Part shown: positions 24,298 through 32,312 of the stretch, piece after piece
Layout of the letters: each line of letters begins with the position of its first letter
How positions within the stretch are numbered: position 1 is the stretch's first letter
Source of the DNA: Jejuia sp040720935
GTDB taxonomy: Bacteria > Bacteroidota > Bacteroidia > Flavobacteriales > Flavobacteriaceae
Direction of reading: 5' to 3'
NCBI RefSeq assembly: GCF_040720935.1
Contig: NZ_JBFDAE010000001.1
Span: 1-64,000 of the forward strand
DNA length: 64,000 bases
Translations under genes and position numbers: made by a program
Notes under the pieces: generated by a model
Databases searched by the model: none
Told to the model about the DNA's origin: nothing
What the model saw: the letters and a program-made list of their open reading frames with translations, nothing else

Positions 24298-26070
24298 TTA
24301 ACGAGCCTGTTTATCAATTAATGAAATAGTTTTAGCTGCCTTATCATAATCTGCTTGCATGGTTACGTTTGTAATTGGCGTGTAACGTGCCAATTCACAG
24401 TTTTCAAAAATGGCAATAAAGTCGTTTATAACAGAACTTTCCACACCTCTTTCCTGTAATAAAGCTTGTATTCTATCTTTGCTCAATTCGCTAGTTTCTA
24501 TTCTTAATTTAGCTTTGAGATAATTGTGCAATGCTTTTTCTAGGGCTTCATAAAACGCTTCTTTTTTACCTAACTGTTTTTTTGCACCTTTCAAATATTT
24601 TCTGGCTAGCCTGTCTGCTTTCCTAATTTTATTGCCAACGATATCCGCATCCATAGACGCCTTTTTTCTTCTGAACACTATGGCCAATGGAATGGCTAAA
24701 AAAGGCACTAACAACAAACTCCAGAATAATTTGGATTTAAAAAAGTATTCCCTCTTAATTGGCGAAAAGTCAGTTTTTGTCTTTATAAAAGCAAATTGAT
24801 TATTGTTTGAAACTACTGCTTGTTTTGTGTTATTTATTGATGAATTATTTGCTTCGGAAGCTGTATTTGTAGGGCCGCCCAATACATTAATCACTATCTC
24901 ATCGGAAGATAAACGCTTATACGTTTCAGTTTTTAAATCGAAATAAGAAAACGAAATACTTGGCAACGGATATTTCCCTCTATACTGCGGCACAATGGTG
25001 TAACTATCAGAAATACTGCCTTGCATGCCTCGAGTGGTAGTACTTACGTTTTCCTCGTGTTCTGGTTCATATACTTCCAAAGAACTCGGAAGGCTTATTT
25101 TTGGTAAATTAAAAAGCTTTAAGTTCCCTTTCCCTCTTACTTCAACCTTAGCTTGGAGTGATTCTGAGGCATCCAACTCTGTTTTCGAAGTGCTTACTTT
25201 AAAACTAAAATCGCCAACCGCACCCGTAAAATCTGCAGGTTTTCCTTTTTCTGGCAATGGTTTTACATTGATGACTTTATTTTCAGCTGAAACCGTTTTG
25301 TTTACTCGTGTCATTAAGCGACCACCAAAAATATCGCGCCTATTTGTTGGCACTTGAACGGCAACATTTAAACTTAAAGGTTCTATGTTTAATTCCCCCG
25401 TTCTTTGCGGATATAATACCGTTTTTCTTAACACCAAATACCGGTAATCTTCGCCGTCATAAGTACCGTTTTGAACACGTTGCCCTTTGGTATCTATTGT
25501 CTGGCTCCAGAAATCATCATATTTGGGCATATCAATTTCTCGCCAATTGTCAACCCCTGTATTAGGAGCAACATACAATTTGTAAACTACAGTAATGGCT
25601 TCGTTTAAATACGGATTTGTATTTGAAACCTCAGCAACCAAATGGATATTATTTGTAGCCACATAATTAGGGTCATTGGGGTCTTTTGGCTTATCGATTG
25701 CCGCCGTAACCTCTATTTTTACAGGTGTGGTTTTATAGGTTTCGCCATCTATAACAATAGTAGCTTGACTTATTGTAAAAGTTCCTCTTTTTTTTGGTGC
25801 TAAAAAATAACTGTATGTTTTTTTATAAGAACGCACACCGTTAATCCATGAGTTGCTAACGGATTGATTTGGACCACCAATTACTGTAAAACCAGTAAAA
25901 CTTGGCGGATTGAAATTATCCCCATCTTGGTTCATCTCAAAATCTATTCGTAAACGCTCGTTTACCCCTAGTTTTTTCTTGCTCACTTTTGCCTCGAAAG
26001 TTACTTGGGCAAATCCGATACTTGAAACAAGTATGCATAGAACAATTGATATGTGCTGAATAAATCTCAT
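24298..26070 (-). CDS. batD: BatD family protein
   Basis: A 590-residue BatD (oxygen tolerance family). It has a signal peptide (about 1-21, ending GFAQ), tandem beta-sandwich domains on the periplasmic side (VTFEAKVSKKKLGVNERLRI at the start of the first), a membrane segment at about 440-460 (SKLFWSLLLVPFLAIPLAIVF) and a cytosolic helical tail with ARKYLKGAKKQLGKKEAFYEALEKALHNYLK. Length and layout are normal for the family. Its 5' end and leader are partly duplicated about 240 bases upstream (26290-26328), so the batC-batD junction has been rearranged. Confidence 0.92.
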   Translation of the reverse strand: MRFIQHISIVLCILVSSIGFAQVTFEAKVSKKKLGVNERLRIDFEMNQDGDNFNPPSFTGFTVIGGPNQSVSNSWINGVRSYKKTYSYFLAPKKRGTFTISQATIVIDGETYKTTPVKIEVTAAIDKPKDPNDPNYVATNNIHLVAEVSNTNPYLNEAITVVYKLYVAPNTGVDNWREIDMPKYDDFWSQTIDTKGQRVQNGTYDGEDYRYLVLRKTVLYPQRTGELNIEPLSLNVAVQVPTNRRDIFGGRLMTRVNKTVSAENKVINVKPLPEKGKPADFTGAVGDFSFKVSTSKTELDASESLQAKVEVRGKGNLKLFNLPKISLPSSLEVYEPEHEENVSTTTRGMQGSISDSYTIVPQYRGKYPLPSISFSYFDLKTETYKRLSSDEIVINVLGGPTNTASEANNSSINNTKQAVVSNNNQFAFIKTKTDFSPIKREYFFKSKLFWSLLLVPFLAIPLAIVFRRKKASMDADIVGNKIRKADRLARKYLKGAKKQLGKKEAFYEALEKALHNYLKAKLRIETSELSKDRIQALLQERGVESSVINDFIAIFENCELARYTPITNVTMQADYDKAAKTISLIDKQAR

Positions 26071-26357
26071 AAAAATTAACGAACAACGATTAACGATTAA
26101 CGATTTTTGAATTGTTGGCCTTTGATGTTTTGATACTTGCTACGAAAATTGAACAGAATTGCTTGTTTTTAAATAAAAATACTTCTGATCTTCCCATAAT
26201 TCTTTCTGACTTTTTATTTAGTAAAAAACGATTAATGATTTTTTAAATTATTAGTTTTGGATGTTTTGATACTCTCTACGAAAATTGAAATATGTGCTGT
26301 ATAAATCCCATAAAAATTAACGAACAACAATTCAAAAATCGTTAATCGTTGTTCGTT
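26049..26357. repeat. Partial duplication of the batD 5' end plus inverted leader repeat
   Basis: The 39 bases 26049-26087 (the first codons of batD and its leader) recur with about three changes at 26290-26328, a non-coding remnant. The block 26088-26153 recurs, diverged, at about 26228-26290 (shared word GATGTTTTGATAC). In addition 26325-26357 is the inverse of the AACGAACAACGATTAACG leader at 26078-26117. No gene lies in 26071-26364. Confidence 0.75.
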
Positions 26358-26364
26358 ACTCCTT

Positions 26365-27228
26365 TTACCAGTCTTTCTCAGTTTTAATTTTAATTCCTTT
26401 TTGTTTTTCAACATTCATTTTTTCTTGAACTTTTTGCTCTTGATTGTTCATGGCCTCTAACAAACTTTTAATTTGCTGAGGAGATAATTGTCCTTGTTGA
26501 GGCTGGGGTTGTTTTTTTTCTTCTTTATCCTTGTCTCCTTTGCCCTTATCGTCTTTTTTATCTTCTGGATTTTTCTTTTCATCTTCTTTATCGCCTTCAT
26601 CCTTTTTATCTTCTTCGTTTTCTTTCTTATCGTCCTTATTTTCGTTGTCTTTATTATCTTCGTTGCCCTTATCCTTGTCGTCTTTGTTTTCTTTATTCTC
26701 GTCTTTTTTATCCTCGCTGTTGTCCTTATCCTCCTTGTCATCCTTATTCTTGTCGTCCTTATTTTCGTCTTCCTGCTTTTTAGCGCATTCTTGTGCTAAA
26801 CCCAAATTGTAACGTGTTTCATCATCAGAAGGATTGTTTCTCAATGCATTTTTATAAGCTTCTACGGCTTCTTTACAGTTGTTGTTTTTCATGAGAATAT
26901 TTCCCATATTATGAAATGCCTTGTGTTTTTCGGCTTTTGAATTGGACAATTTTGCTGTCTGTTGAAGACGGTATAAGGCTTCTTCATAATTACCACTTTT
27001 GTAATATGAGTTTCCTAAATTATATAAGCCTGCAATATTATTTGATTGTTTTGACAATGCTTTTCTGTATTCCATTTCAGCAGAAACGAAATCTTCATCT
27101 ACCAATTCATTCGCTTCATAAACGTAGTTATTAGCTTTTTTTTCGGCCAATAACCGCTCTTTGTCCTTTTCTTGCGAAAAAGATACTAGCGTGATAAAGA
27201 GGATAAAAAAAGTTAGTAATTCTCTCAT
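26365..27228 (-). CDS. batC: BatC: TPR protein with long K/D/E/N-rich tail
   Basis: A 287-residue BatC-type protein: signal peptide (about 1-18, ending VSFSQ), three or four TPR motifs (about 25-150: NIAGLYNLGNSYYKSGNYEEALYRLQQ and NMGNILMKNNNCKEAVEAYKNALRNNPSDDETRYNLG), then about 85 residues made almost only of D, E, K and N, and a short Q/P-rich end with LSPQQIKSLLEAMNNQE. The purine-rich coding strand of the tail creates long spurious ORFs on the other strand and frames. The LSPQQ...LL end is usual in BatC homologues. It belongs to the operon with batB (upstream) and batD (downstream). Confidence 0.88.
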   Translation of the reverse strand: MRELLTFFILFITLVSFSQEKDKERLLAEKKANNYVYEANELVDEDFVSAEMEYRKALSKQSNNIAGLYNLGNSYYKSGNYEEALYRLQQTAKLSNSKAEKHKAFHNMGNILMKNNNCKEAVEAYKNALRNNPSDDETRYNLGLAQECAKKQEDENKDDKNKDDKEDKDNSEDKKDENKENKDDKDKGNEDNKDNENKDDKKENEEDKKDEGDKEDEKKNPEDKKDDKGKGDKDKEEKKQPQPQQGQLSPQQIKSLLEAMNNQEQKVQEKMNVEKQKGIKIKTEKDW

Positions 27229-27317
27229 TTTTTTATTTCTAATTTATAAAACCTATAATTTTTGAGCGTTAAAAAATTTATAAAATAATTCTGTCTTTTA
27301 ATTTTTTAGATTCCGCC

Positions 27318-27337
27318 CCTGCCTGCCGGTAGGCAGG
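27318..27337. repeat. GC-rich palindrome between batB and batC
   Basis: CCTGCCTGCCGGTAGGCAGG can fold into a 7-bp hairpin. A shorter variant (CCTGCCGGCAGGCAGG) is at 1428-1443. It lies in the 141-bp gap between batC and batB. Confidence 0.7.
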
Positions 27338-27369
27338 TTCTAGGGAATGAGAATTTCTAAATGATGCGT

Positions 27370-28407
27370 TTAAAAATTCTCATTAAACAAATTCAACTTC
27401 TTCAACCAAGCCGTTTTTCGTTCTAACAGTAAAATATCTATAAACAAAAAGAAAATACCGAAACCTAAAAACCATTGAAATTGATCTTTAAAATCTGCAA
27501 ATTGTTTGGCTTCAAATTCGGTTTTATCCATTTTGTTTAAAATCTCTCTAATGCTTTCTACCACATTGTCTGTAATTTTTCCGTTGATGTAAGCGCCATC
27601 GGCTTCTGCAGCTATTCCTTTTAAGGTCTCTTCGTTCAATTTCGTGATAACAGTTTCTCCTTGATTATCCTTTTTATAACTGACTACTACGCCATTTCTT
27701 TTTAATGGAATTGGACCGCCTTTTAAATCGCCCACTCCAATTGTAAAAATGCGAATACCTTCTTCATGAGCTTCTTCGGCTAAGGCAATAGCTTCTTCAC
27801 TATGATCTTCGCCATCTGAAATAATAATCAACACCCGATTGGTTTGCTCTTCATTATCAAAATAGGTTTTAGATAATTTAATGGCTTCGTTTATAGCGGT
27901 TCCCTGTGAGGACAACATATCTGTATTCATGTTGTTTAAAAACATTTTTGCCGATGCATAATCTGTGGTTATTGGCAATTGCGGAAATGCTTTTCCTGCA
28001 TAGGCAATGATCCCAACCCGATCGCTCGCCAAATTATTGATGATTTGAGTCACGAGTTGTTTTGCTTTTTCTAATCTATTTGGCGCAATATCTTCGGCCA
28101 GCATGCTTTTTGAGACATCTACTGCAAATACAATATCGACACCTTCGCGCTTTACGGTTTCTAGCTTTGTGCCTATTTTAGGATTTACCAATGCTATTGT
28201 AAAGCATAAAAAAGCTAAACAGAGTAAAACTATTTTTAAAGTTGGTTTGAATAATGATTTATCTGGACTTAACTTTTTAAGCAATTGCTTATCGCCAAAT
28301 TTCTTTTGCGTGTTGTATTTCCAAATTTGGAGCACCAAAAAGAACAGGAGAATTACCGGGATAATTCCCAGCGTCCAAAACCATATTTTTTCATCTAATT
28401 GATACAT
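27370..28407 (-). CDS. batB: BatB: membrane-anchored VWA-domain protein
   Basis: A 345-residue protein with membrane segments at about 8-26, 57-77 and 308-330 and a von Willebrand factor A domain between. The MIDAS metal site begins DVSKS (residues about 94-98, in VDIVFAVDVSKSMLAED), with a downstream TAINEAIKL and ISDGEDHSE. VWA domains of Bat proteins are thought to bind partner proteins on the periplasmic face. It is similar to BatA, encoded 197 bases upstream, and the two likely form a complex with MoxR and BatC. Confidence 0.93.
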   Translation of the reverse strand: MYQLDEKIWFWTLGIIPVILLFFLVLQIWKYNTQKKFGDKQLLKKLSPDKSLFKPTLKIVLLCLAFLCFTIALVNPKIGTKLETVKREGVDIVFAVDVSKSMLAEDIAPNRLEKAKQLVTQIINNLASDRVGIIAYAGKAFPQLPITTDYASAKMFLNNMNTDMLSSQGTAINEAIKLSKTYFDNEEQTNRVLIIISDGEDHSEEAIALAEEAHEEGIRIFTIGVGDLKGGPIPLKRNGVVVSYKKDNQGETVITKLNEETLKGIAAEADGAYINGKITDNVVESIREILNKMDKTEFEAKQFADFKDQFQWFLGFGIFFLFIDILLLERKTAWLKKLNLFNENF

Positions 28408-28571
28408 TTTTCAGTTTACAGTTTACAGTCTTCAGTTGGCAGTCTCAACGAATTCTTGATTTTCTAACTCTTTCTCTCTTCTCTTTTTTCTCTATTCTTT
28501 GTTCTCTTCTCTTTTTCATACCTACTCCCAACGCTTCGAGATTTGAAACCTTGCTTAAATTATTATTTGAG

Positions 28572-28591
28572 ATTTCCGCCTTCGCGGAAAT
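28572..28591. repeat. REP-like palindrome between batA and batB
   Basis: ATTTCCGCCTTCGCGGAAAT, 8-bp stem with CTTC loop, is flanked by GAG and GACA, so on the minus strand it reads GTCATT..CGAAG..AATCTC, the same ends as the GIY-YIG cassette arms. The rest of the 197-bp gap is CT-rich simple sequence and CAGTTTACAGTTTACAGTCTTCAG-like words. Confidence 0.85.
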
Positions 28592-28604
28592 GACAAAACA
28601 CTAC

Positions 28605-29612
28605 TTATACAAAACTCCTAAAAATTGTAAATCGCAGCAACAATTCCAAGAGCAATAACATGCCTGCAAGCAATACTAGCGGACGATACTTTTCTTCATA
28701 GTTATAAAACTTAAATTCTTCAATTTCCGTTTTTTCCAGTTTGTTTATTTCCTTGTAAATCTCTTCTAGCTTTTCGTTATTGGTCGCTCTAAAATATTTA
28801 CCTCCTGTGGCGTCTGCTATTTCCTTTAATAGTTCTTCATCTATTTCAACTTGAATTCTGCCGTATTGAAAACGACCTGTTCTAGCATCTATAGCTATTG
28901 GAGACAGTGCCATTCCGTTGGTGCCTAAACCGATTGTGTATGTTTTTATGCCATATTCAACCGCTAATTCGCTTGCAGTTCTCGGGTCTATAAAACCAGA
29001 ATTATTGACGCCATCGGTTAATAAAATTATGACTTTACTCTTCGCCTTACTGTCTTTTAATCGGTTTACAGAGGTCGCTAAACCCATCCCAATCGCAGTT
29101 CCGCCTTCAATAATGGTGTTATATTTTATATCTTTTAAAGAACGTAATACAATGGCTTTATCGCTGGTTATTGGGGTTTTGGTGTAGCTTTCTCCAGCGT
29201 ATTCCACTAAGCCAATTCTATCGTTTGGTCTTCCTTTTATAAATTCTCCAGCTACATCTTTAAGTGCTTCTAGCCTGTTAGGTTTTAAATCTTTTGCCAG
29301 CATACTTGCAGAAACGTCTATTGCCATCACAATATCAATGCCACGAGTTGTTTTTGTCCTGGTTGAAACATCTACCGCTTGTGGTCTTGCTAAGGCAGTA
29401 ATTAACAACCCTAATGCTAGAAGTCTTAATAAAAACAATCCATGTTTCAATTTTGGCAACCATGAATTCGTAATTTTAAACCCTTTTAAACTCGACATTT
29501 TAAGTTCGGCAGTTTGTTTTTTATGCTTAAAGATGTACCATACGATTGCAATTGGCAGTAGTAATAGCAACCAAAATAGTTCTTTATTTAAAAACTGAAT
29601 GCCCTCTAACAT
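28605..29612 (-). CDS. batA: BatA: membrane-anchored VWA-domain protein
   Basis: A 335-residue VWA protein with membrane segments at about 10-28, 57-76 and 305-325. The MIDAS motif is DVSAS (residues about 95-99 in DIVMAIDVSASMLAKDLKPNR), followed by GGTAIGMGLATSVNRLK and LLTDGVNNSG. The layout is the same as BatB (TM-TM-VWA-TM). Its start codon overlaps the stop of the upstream gene by one base (TAATG), so translation is coupled. It is the core component of the Bat complex in other Bacteroidota. Confidence 0.93.
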   Translation of the reverse strand: MLEGIQFLNKELFWLLLLLPIAIVWYIFKHKKQTAELKMSSLKGFKITNSWLPKLKHGLFLLRLLALGLLITALARPQAVDVSTRTKTTRGIDIVMAIDVSASMLAKDLKPNRLEALKDVAGEFIKGRPNDRIGLVEYAGESYTKTPITSDKAIVLRSLKDIKYNTIIEGGTAIGMGLATSVNRLKDSKAKSKVIILLTDGVNNSGFIDPRTASELAVEYGIKTYTIGLGTNGMALSPIAIDARTGRFQYGRIQVEIDEELLKEIADATGGKYFRATNNEKLEEIYKEINKLEKTEIEEFKFYNYEEKYRPLVLLAGMLLLLELLLRFTIFRSFV

Positions 29613-31294
29613 TATTCTTCCTCATTTTTAAGTTCAACAGAATTTAAAATGCGCTCTACCATTCGGTCTGCATAATGATCATGCTCTTTCCAGACTAACA
29701 CTATTTGCTGAAACACATTATCCGAATTAAACAGCAATATGGTGTAATTCCCTTTTTCTTTCTTATCATTTATAATTGTTGGGAAATCTCCTGTGCCATG
29801 AACTTTTAAACCCTCGGCTCCATTTGGCGTTGTAAACTTATCGTTTTTAACAATCATGTTTTCTATCCCTTGTTGCTCAATCATTTTAATGCTTTGCTCT
29901 GCAATTTGCTCAAGTTCAATTTTGTTCTTGCCCATGTTCTTCACTTTTGTAGTAATCACAACTACATTAAAACCGTCAAGAAGACTCCCATAACCAAACA
30001 TGGTCATATCCACTTGTTGTTTCGCTTCTTCTGGAATAGGGGGTGGCATTCTCTTTAATACCTTTGGCGTTGAAATTGTAACAGGTGGTACACCGTATTT
30101 ACTAGTTACCCATTCGCCTTCAAGCAGCTCTTTGCTTTCATGGCCTATAATGGTATCTTTCACATAATCGAACCCGAATTTTATTGAAAAACCTGTGATT
30201 GCAACGAGCAGCAAGAACACACTTAATCCAACTGTAATCCAAACTTTTTTGCGTTTTTGTTTGCGCTCTTGTTCTTCACGGTATTGTTCATCGAGCAGCT
30301 TTTCTTCTTCAGTTGGTTCTGGTAACACCTCTTTAACATGATCTATTTCGGCATCTATTGTATTTCTATCTAATTCTGCCAAAGCGATATCTGGTGCGGA
30401 TTTTGCAAATTTTACCAAATCGGCACGTCTCAAAATACGGTCTAAATTCTTTATGGTTTCATCACTTAAATCGATTTGATTGCCTTCTTTTAGCAATTTT
30501 AATCTCGAAATCAATTCATCAGTAGTGCTTTCTAAAGCATGGTCGTACACCTTTTCATCTAAATATTTTCTGATGATTAAGGTTAATTCTGAATAGTAAT
30601 CCTTTAATTGTTCGTGTTTTAAATAATGACTTTCATCTAGTTTTTTAAGTGCCAATTTTGCACGGTCGTAAGGCGGTAATAAGGCGATTTTTTGTTCCTC
30701 TGTCAATGGTTTTTGTCGCCAAATAAGCCACCATAAAATAGCTGCAATCACTCCAATAACAAGCAATCCGATTAACACATATTTCCACCAATTGCTGCCT
30801 CTTTTTTCAACTTCAATCATTGGCTTTATATCGAATAACCCTTGCTTAGTAGTATCTATGGCAATCGTATTCACTTCAACTTTTAAAGAATCCGTAAAAA
30901 CCGTTTTATCTCCAATAATAATTTGTTGCCTTGGTATGGTGTATGATCCCGAATCGAATTGCGTTAGCCCATATTTTTTTATCAAGCTGAATTTATCTTT
31001 CTTTTTAATGGTATCTATGGCGTAAGATTCAATCATTTCCATAGGCGTAAACGTTTGCCCTTCTGGAAAAACCACCAAATTTGTAGAATCTGTTTCAACT
31101 TGGATTTTATAGGTGATTTGCTCTCCAATTTTTATGGATGTTGAATCAATTGATGCTGTAACTTGGGAAAAGGAGAGGAAAGAAGAAAGACAAAAGAGAA
31201 AAGACAAAATGACCGAAGACGGAAGACCGAAGACGGAAAACAGGCTGCCGAAAACGGAAGTTCTTTTATTTATAAATCTAAAATCGTTAATCAT
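29612..31294 (-). CDS. Bat-operon membrane protein of unknown function (BatD-like N-terminus)
   Basis: A 560-residue protein, conserved between DUF58 and batA in Flavobacteriaceae but without an established name. A signal peptide (about 25-43) is followed by a BatD-like beta domain (45-145), a membrane segment (about 168-190), a cytosolic helical region with YDRAKLALKKLDESHYLKHEQLKDYYSELTLIIRKYL (the DUF4381-like motif), a second membrane segment (about 350-372) and a C-terminal mixed domain. The first 35 residues are odd: codons about 19-28 come from a 14-bp tandem repeat (GACCGAAGACGGAA twice on the plus strand, 31211-31238) of an intergenic type, giving FGSLFSVFG-like residues ahead of the signal peptide. 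Confidence 0.75.
   Translation of the reverse strand: MINDFRFINKRTSVFGSLFSVFGLPSSVILSFLFCLSSFLSFSQVTASIDSTSIKIGEQITYKIQVETDSTNLVVFPEGQTFTPMEMIESYAIDTIKKKDKFSLIKKYGLTQFDSGSYTIPRQQIIIGDKTVFTDSLKVEVNTIAIDTTKQGLFDIKPMIEVEKRGSNWWKYVLIGLLVIGVIAAILWWLIWRQKPLTEEQKIALLPPYDRAKLALKKLDESHYLKHEQLKDYYSELTLIIRKYLDEKVYDHALESTTDELISRLKLLKEGNQIDLSDETIKNLDRILRRADLVKFAKSAPDIALAELDRNTIDAEIDHVKEVLPEPTEEEKLLDEQYREEQERKQKRKKVWITVGLSVFLLLVAITGFSIKFGFDYVKDTIIGHESKELLEGEWVTSKYGVPPVTISTPKVLKRMPPPIPEEAKQQVDMTMFGYGSLLDGFNVVVITTKVKNMGKNKIELEQIAEQSIKMIEQQGIENMIVKNDKFTTPNGAEGLKVHGTGDFPTIINDKKEKGNYTILLFNSDNVFQQIVLVWKEHDHYADRMVERILNSVELKNEEE
31211..31238. repeat. 14-bp tandem repeat within a signal peptide region
   Basis: Two perfect copies of GACCGAAGACGGAA lie inside the N-terminal coding region of the preceding gene. 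Similar words (AAAACGGAAG) follow. Just upstream of the start the direct repeat AAATCGTTAATC occurs twice (31280-31310). Confidence 0.85.
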
Positions 31295-31308
31295 AAATCG
31301 TTAATCTC

Positions 31309-32175
31309 TTAGCTTCTTCTTTTAAAATATCCTAATAATTTTTTTACGTAACTTTCGTCCACGCGACAATTCATTGTTCCTGCGCCCGAGCGTGAAAAAC
31401 TTTCTTTATAATAGGTTACTTTGTCATTATAAAATTTAGCGTAATTGCGGCGTACTTTTTTTGAAGTGGTATTTACCAACATTAATTCTCCTGTTTCTTC
31501 ATCTTGCATTTGTACCACACCAAGGTTAGGAATTTCCTCTTCCCGCTTATCGTAAACTCGTATGCCAGTTACATCATGTTTTCCAGATACTATTTTCATG
31601 GTGTGTTGGTAATCGTCTGTCATAAAATCTGAAAGCACAAAAACAATGGCTTTTTTCTTCATAACGTTCTGCATGAATTTTAAAGCTTGGGCTAAATCGG
31701 TTTGTTTGCTTAGGGGTTTGAACTCAATCAATTCTCGAATAATTCGCAATACGTGAGAACGTCCTTTTTTAGGTGGAATATAAAGTTCTATCTGGTCTGA
31801 AAATAAAATCAGTCCGATTTTATCATTATTTTGAGTTGCTGAAAATGCAAGAGTTGCAGCAATTTCGGTAACTACTTCATTTTTAAATTGTTGTACTGTA
31901 CCAAATAATTCCGAACCCGAAATATCCACCATTAGCATCATGGTCAATTCGCGCTCTTCTTCAAATACTTTTACGTAAGGTTCGCTATAACGGGCTGTAA
32001 CGTTCCAGTCGATAGTTCTTACGTCATCCCCAAATTGATACTGGCGCACTTCACTAAACGTCATACCACGCCCTTTAAAGGTAGAATGGTATTCTCCTCC
32101 AAAAATATGATCAGACAAGCGGCGTGTCTTGATCTCTATTTTACGTACTTTTTTTAGTAATTCTTTAGTATCCAT
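31309..32175 (-). CDS. DUF58 domain protein of the Bat operon
   Basis: A 288-residue cytosolic DUF58 protein. Residues about 10-70 contain the conserved HSTFKGRGMTFSEVRQYQFGDDVRTIDWNVTARYSEPYVKVFEEER region (quoted in parts: GDDVRTIDWNVTAR), then a degenerate VWA-like fold with MLMVDISGSELFG (DxSxS-type metal site) and VFVLSDFMTDD. DUF58 proteins accompany MoxR ATPases nearly everywhere. The ATG at 32175 directly abuts a palindromic AGCCCCC..GGGGGAA repeat (32176-32202), leaving no ordinary leader. moxR lies 137 bases upstream on the same strand. Confidence 0.93.
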   Translation of the reverse strand: MDTKELLKKVRKIEIKTRRLSDHIFGGEYHSTFKGRGMTFSEVRQYQFGDDVRTIDWNVTARYSEPYVKVFEEERELTMMLMVDISGSELFGTVQQFKNEVVTEIAATLAFSATQNNDKIGLILFSDQIELYIPPKKGRSHVLRIIRELIEFKPLSKQTDLAQALKFMQNVMKKKAIVFVLSDFMTDDYQHTMKIVSGKHDVTGIRVYDKREEEIPNLGVVQMQDEETGELMLVNTTSKKVRRNYAKFYNDKVTYYKESFSRSGAGTMNCRVDESYVKKLLGYFKRRS

Positions 32176-32309
32176 AGCCCCCTAACCCCCAAATGGGGGA
32201 ATTGATTGCGGTTAAGTGTTAATTTGAAATTGATGTTTTAAACATATTTTTATTTCGCCCCTTTGGTTACGCACGAGTGAGTGTTCCCCCTCATGGGGGT
32301 TAGGGGGCT
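32176..32309. repeat. Inverted pair of AGCCCCCTAACCCCC repeats between moxR and DUF58
   Basis: AGCCCCCTAACCCCCAAATG... at 32176-32202 and its inverse ...TCATGGGGGTTAGGGGGCT at 32284-32309 flank about 80 bases. Each half is itself a C5/G5 hairpin. A single copy of the same word is at 1109-1134. The pair could form a very stable cruciform or RNA hairpin in the middle of the operon. Confidence 0.9.
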
Positions 32310-32312
32310 TTT

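Noticed and set aside
26457..26812. Several long ORFs on both strands over the batC tail
   Set aside because: They mirror the purine-rich low-complexity coding of the D/E/K/N tail and translate to runs of T/K/R or F/L/S.
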